Positions 60,652-64,000 of a stretch of DNA of 64,000 bases are shown here, piece after piece (position 1 is the first letter of the stretch; every line of letters starts with the position of its first letter). The DNA comes from Pedobacter quisquiliarum (GTDB taxonomy: Bacteria > Bacteroidota > Bacteroidia > Sphingobacteriales > Sphingobacteriaceae), in assembly GCF_014642175.1 (NCBI RefSeq), contig NZ_BMIL01000011.1:62001-126000 (forward strand), read 5' to 3'. A program made the position numbers and the translations under genes. The notes beneath the pieces are model-generated. The model saw only the letters and a list, made by a program, of their open reading frames with translations, was not told the DNA's origin and made no database searches.

Positions 60652-61943
60652 CAACAAAAAACTACTACATCATCGATTTCGACAGCACCTTTACACAGGT
60701 AGAGGCGCTAGATGAAATGGCTAAAATCTCCCTTAAAAATCATCCGCAAAAAGAAGAGATTTTGAAGCAGATAGAGGATTATACCAACCTGGCGATGGAA
60801 GGTAAGTTGTCGTTTACGGAAAGTCTTGCCGCACGTATCCGCCTGCTCAATGCGAACCAGGATCACCTGAAGCAGCTGATCACGCGCTTGAAGAAGAAGG
60901 TGTCTGCCTCTTTTTCCCGCAATGCGGAGTTCTTTAAAAAACATGCTGATGAGGTACTGATCGTTTCCGGTGGGTTCAAGGAATTCATCACGCCGGTAGT
61001 CAGCAAGTACCACATTAAAAAAGAAAACATCTATGCGAATACCTTTGTCACGGATGAAACCGGGCAAATTATCGACTACGACCATAACAATCCACTAAGT
61101 GAAGAAGGTGGAAAAGTGAAGTTGCTGCAAGGCATGAAGCTTGAAGGCAACGTATTTGGCATTGGCGATGGCTACTCCGATTTTCAGCTGCGTGAAAGCG
61201 GTCTGATCAAAAAGTTTTTCGCCTTCACGGAGAACATTGCCAGGGATAGCATTGTGAGCCGCGCAGATCATGTTACCCCTAGTTTCGATGAGTTCCTCTA
61301 TGTAAATAACCTGCCGAGCGCCATCTCCTACCCTAAAAACAGGATTTTATGCCTGGTGATTGGGGATATTCCGGAAATCAGCATCAGCATGCTGAAGAAG
61401 GATGGCTTTTCCGTACGTCACAAAACAACTTTTGAAGAAAAGTATGTTGCCGATGTGCACATGGTTCTACTTGGGGCCGATGAGAAGATAGACCTGGAGA
61501 AGTTGAAGCGTGCCAACAAGCTGAAGACCATCGGACATCTGGGTAAAGCCAAGTCTTTGGATTTAACGGCTTGTACAGAGATGGGCATCGTGGTTTTCGA
61601 TAATCCGAGGAACAATCCACGTTGCAGTACTTTTATACCGCAGCGTATGATCGACTTCATGAATACGGGTGCGACCTACCTGAGTGTAAACTTCCCGAAC
61701 CTGCAGTTGCCAAGAATGGAGAAGTCGCACAGGTTGATCCACATCCACCAGAATATTCCGGGTATCATGGCGCAGATCAACACCATTTTTGCGGCACATG
61801 ACATCAATATTGTTGGGCAGTTCTTGATGACCAATGCACAGATTGGTTACGCCATTACAGATATCAATGCTGAATACGACAAGGAGTTGTTCAAGTCTTT
61901 GAAACAGATCGAGCAGACCATCAAATTCAGGGTGTTGTATTAG
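60648..61943 (+). CDS. SerB-like phosphatase fused to a Rossmann-less SerA-like part with ACT domain
   Basis: 431 residues from ATG 60648, which overlaps the upstream stop. N-terminal HAD phosphatase: motif I IIDFDSTFTQ (Asp10, Asp12), motif II IVSGGF, motif III/IV GIGDGYSDFQL, as in phosphoserine phosphatase. The middle (~235-330) resembles the substrate-domain half of phosphoglycerate dehydrogenase (LKTIGHLGKAKSLDLTACTE, GIVVFDNP) but the NAD-binding domain is absent. The C-terminal ACT domain (LIHIHQNIPGIMAQINTIF, NIVGQFLMT) is the serine-sensing type. It probably couples the last step of serine synthesis to serine control. Confidence 0.88.
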   Translation: MTTKNYYIIDFDSTFTQVEALDEMAKISLKNHPQKEEILKQIEDYTNLAMEGKLSFTESLAARIRLLNANQDHLKQLITRLKKKVSASFSRNAEFFKKHADEVLIVSGGFKEFITPVVSKYHIKKENIYANTFVTDETGQIIDYDHNNPLSEEGGKVKLLQGMKLEGNVFGIGDGYSDFQLRESGLIKKFFAFTENIARDSIVSRADHVTPSFDEFLYVNNLPSAISYPKNRILCLVIGDIPEISISMLKKDGFSVRHKTTFEEKYVADVHMVLLGADEKIDLEKLKRANKLKTIGHLGKAKSLDLTACTEMGIVVFDNPRNNPRCSTFIPQRMIDFMNTGATYLSVNFPNLQLPRMEKSHRLIHIHQNIPGIMAQINTIFAAHDINIVGQFLMTNAQIGYAITDINAEYDKELFKSLKQIEQTIKFRVLY

Positions 61944-62243
61944 GCTTTAAGTATTACTAATTTGAAACAAGTGTAAAAATAAGCAGTTTTAAAAGGCTTA
62001 TTTTTACACTTTTGTACAAATAAGGCTAAAAACCCCAAAATTTCATGCTTATTTATACGTTTTGTCATTACTCAGCTCATGATATGACGACCCTGTCAAA
62101 CAGACAATCTTGCAGGATGGCAAACTTTCTATCTCACAGATGCTTGACAGCAGCTTAGTGTATCCCAAACACCTGTAAATCTGAAATAAACCTGCATCGG
62201 AATATATTTTTGCCTAATATTGTACCGAATTAAAATTACCGCA
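61944..62243. other. Intergenic leader region before ilvE
   Basis: 300 bp with the terminator of the SerB-like gene, then an AT-rich stretch with a TATTTTTG box (62205-62212) that may be the -7 element of ilvE. No riboswitch pattern was recognised. Confidence 0.45.
61969..62011 (+). terminator. Rho-independent terminator of the epimerase/SerB-fusion operon
   Basis: A perfect 16-bp stem (61969-61984 with 61996-62011), 11-nt loop, with T-rich right arm and TTG after it; 26 bp after the stop. Confidence 0.88.
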
Positions 62244-63308
62244 GTGACAGACACTTTAGATATTAAAATAACCAAAACCAGTCAGTCGAAACTCGCTGAA
62301 ACCGAGTTGACGGACCTTCCTTTTGGTAAGGTTTTCACCGATCACATGTTCGTTGCAGACTATATTAACGGCGAGTGGAAAAACTTCGAAGTTTTACCTT
62401 ATGGTCCCATTCCGATGAGTCCGGCGATTTCTGCACTTCATTATGGTCAGGCTATTTTTGAAGGTATGAAGGCTTACCGTCTTCCTGATGGCAGCATCAG
62501 CGTTTTCCGTGCCGACAAAAACTTCGCCCGTTTCAACAAGTCCGCAACCAGAATGGCCATGACGAACATTCCGGAAGAAGTATTTATGAAGGGTATTGCT
62601 GCATTGATTAACCTGGACAGGGATTGGGCGCCAAGTGCAGCCAATAACTCGCTATACATCCGTCCGACTTTATTTGCGATGGACGCTGTTCTTGGGGTAA
62701 AAGCTTCTGCAGATTACAAGTTTGTGGTACTAACCACGCCTGCTGGTCCTTATTACAACAAGCCTTTACGTGTAAAGATAGAAACCCATTATACCCGTGG
62801 TGCAGACGGTGGCGTTGGTGCAGCGAAAACCGCTGGTAACTATGCCATGTCTATGTTGCCAACACAGCAGGCACAGGCGGAAGGTTATGACCAACTGATC
62901 TGGACCGACGCAAAGGAGCACAAGTATGTGGAAGAGTCTGGTACTGCAAACCTGATGTTCGTGATGGACAACAAAATTGTAACGCCGGAAGTTCGTGAAA
63001 CCATCCTTGATGGTGTAACGCGCGATACGGTTCTGGAAGTTGCCAAAAGCCTTGGCTACGGCATCGAAGAGCGTCGTGTTTCTGTTGAAGAAGTGTTGGA
63101 GAAGATTGCCAGTGGCGTCCTTACCGAAGCATTTGCCGTAGGTACTGCAGCAACGATCACACAGATTGCTGAAATTGGCTTTGAAGGCACCATTCACACC
63201 TTAAATGATCCGGCAAATCGCCCGGTTTCCGCAGCCATTGCGAAAAAAGTAAATGACATCCGCTATGGCCTTGTGCCTGACGAATTTGGCTGGAACTGGA
63301 CCATCTAA
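62244..63308 (+). CDS. ilvE: Branched-chain amino acid aminotransferase
   Basis: 354 residues from a GTG start at 62244 (MTDTLDIKITK); a TTG at 62220 would add eight residues. Fold-type IV PLP enzyme: the substrate-binding start PMSPAISALHYGQAIFEGMK, KAYRLPDGSISVFRAD, the Schiff-base Lys in GAAKTAGNYAMSM, and YVEESGTANLMFVMD with the PLP-contacting Glu. It transaminates Val, Leu and Ile with 2-oxoglutarate. It resembles the longer (class II) IlvE type of Bacteroidota. Ends before a strong terminator. Confidence 0.95.
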   Translation: MTDTLDIKITKTSQSKLAETELTDLPFGKVFTDHMFVADYINGEWKNFEVLPYGPIPMSPAISALHYGQAIFEGMKAYRLPDGSISVFRADKNFARFNKSATRMAMTNIPEEVFMKGIAALINLDRDWAPSAANNSLYIRPTLFAMDAVLGVKASADYKFVVLTTPAGPYYNKPLRVKIETHYTRGADGGVGAAKTAGNYAMSMLPTQQAQAEGYDQLIWTDAKEHKYVEESGTANLMFVMDNKIVTPEVRETILDGVTRDTVLEVAKSLGYGIEERRVSVEEVLEKIASGVLTEAFAVGTAATITQIAEIGFEGTIHTLNDPANRPVSAAIAKKVNDIRYGLVPDEFGWNWTI

Positions 63309-63329
63309 GCCCAGCTTATACCTTATTGA

Positions 63330-63354
63330 AAAGGCATCCCCTGCGGATGCCTTT
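63330..63354 (+). terminator. Terminator of ilvE
   Basis: A 10-bp stem AAAGGCATCC (63330-63339 with 63345-63354), 5-nt loop and a T-run (TTTTTTT). Confidence 0.92.
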
Positions 63355-63463
63355 TTTTATGCCTGTATGCCGGGATGGCGCGCCTGAATTCTTGGTAACA
63401 TCTATCAAACATATTTTGCAGCATGGCTTTAACTTCTTACTTTCAACTTTTAAATTGTTTAAT

Positions 63464-64000
63464 ATGAATAAAACTTTACTGTTTACCTTAACTGCCGGCA
63501 TTTTCTGCATGTCTACTGCCCAGGCGCAGCTTAAGCGACTAAGTCAGCAGCAAACGCTGGGTAATCAACCCTCCCTTACCACCCCTTTAAACCCGGTTAC
63601 CGGATGGGCCGATGCACAGCACTACATTGAAATGGATGTAAAAAGCCGTAGCCTGATGTCTGTTGACGTGAATACCGGCAAGAAGGAAAGCTATACGCCA
63701 CCACCAAAGAGCAATGTAAACGTAATGGTGAAGGATGCTGATGTATTTATCCAGTACGGAAAAGATGCAGCAAAACGGTTAACGAACGACAAAGACGAGG
63801 AGAAGAACCCTACCCTTTCTCCGGACGGTAAATATGTTGCTTTTACCCGCAACAACGACCTTTACGCGGTGGATGTGACCACAGGTAAAGAAATTCGCTA
63901 TACCAATGATGGAACGGACGTGATCTATAACGGTTATTCTTCATGGGTTTATTTTGAAGAGATCTTAGGTCGCGCAACCAAATACAAAGCCTTCTGGTGG
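63464..64000 (+). CDS. Prolyl dipeptidyl peptidase IV-like (S9) protein, N-terminal part
   Basis: The first 179 codons of a gene running off the window. Signal peptide (1-20, AQA-QL). The propeller-domain start of DPP-IV-like S9B peptidases is seen: RSLMSVDVNTGKKESY, NPTLSPDGKYVAFTRNNDLY, YNGYSSWVYFEEILGR. The alpha/beta-hydrolase half with the catalytic Ser-Asp-His lies beyond 64000. Such periplasmic enzymes release Xaa-Pro dipeptides. The start is the only ATG before the signal core. Confidence 0.9.
   Translation, partial: MNKTLLFTLTAGIFCMSTAQAQLKRLSQQQTLGNQPSLTTPLNPVTGWADAQHYIEMDVKSRSLMSVDVNTGKKESYTPPPKSNVNVMVKDADVFIQYGKDAAKRLTNDKDEEKNPTLSPDGKYVAFTRNNDLYAVDVTTGKEIRYTNDGTDVIYNGYSSWVYFEEILGRATKYKAFWW

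Noticed and set aside
1..64000. tRNA, rRNA, CRISPR arrays, riboswitches, complete insertion sequences
   Set aside because: None recognised by eye. A covariance-model scan would be decisive and was not possible.

Overview
The window looks like a chromosomal segment of a Sphingobacteriaceae-type Bacteroidota (Pedobacter or a near relative). Supporting evidence: a SusD-like C-terminus, two very large TonB-dependent receptors of the Oar-like type with N-terminal carboxypeptidase-regulatory domains, a single-chain CcsB-CcsA cytochrome c assembly protein, DUF6266, DUF3072 and DUF2383 proteins, many secreted or lipoprotein enzymes, few Shine-Dalgarno sites, and TAnnTTTG-like promoter boxes. I saw no rRNA, tRNA or CRISPR array. 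This placement is inference from gene content.

Layout. 0-4 kb: end of a SusD-like gene, then Oar-like receptor 1. 4-12 kb: DUF808 membrane protein, DUF3072, a secreted-type Gfo/Idh/MocA oxidoreductase, a TPR lipoprotein histidine kinase with its response regulator, an AI-2E family exporter, and a Fur-family regulator divergent from a thioredoxin-reductase-like flavoprotein. 12-24 kb: periplasmic GDPD, two glycosyltransferases, sensor proteins, fused CcsBA, an LLM flavin oxidoreductase, a BLUF photoreceptor and a DUF2383 protein. 24-29 kb: Oar-like receptor 2 followed at once by a secreted NPP-type phosphodiesterase. 29-36.7 kb: SDR, membrane protein, a chimeric Crp/HIU-hydrolase gene, VOC, DUF3253, F420-type reductase, GH43 glycosidase, SIMPL protein and a LOV histidine kinase.

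36.7-52 kb is a more AT-rich, accessory-looking block. It holds many small or damaged genes: a frameshifted esterase, a CreD C-terminal fragment, a 60-codon gene relic, an ATPase with a premature stop and an IS21-family relic. It also holds a HAD plus ParB-like pair, TerC, two more Gfo/Idh/MocA enzymes and an HxlR regulator with an EthD partner. Seven copies of an approximately 20-bp element (TTTGTCTCAAA core) occur only in this block, as far as I can see.

52-64 kb returns to ordinary core content: a MacB/FtsX-type permease, a DEAD-box helicase, a CDGSH protein, DUF6266 behind a tandem repeat, a TlpA-like thioredoxin, a divergent arginase-family protein, an epimerase overlapping a SerB-SerA(ACT) fusion, ilvE, and the start of a DPP-IV-like peptidase. 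The main biological themes are envelope nutrient uptake and hydrolysis, two independent blue-light receptors, and serine/branched-chain amino acid metabolism. The most notable oddities are gene fusions, decayed genes and the dispersed repeat.
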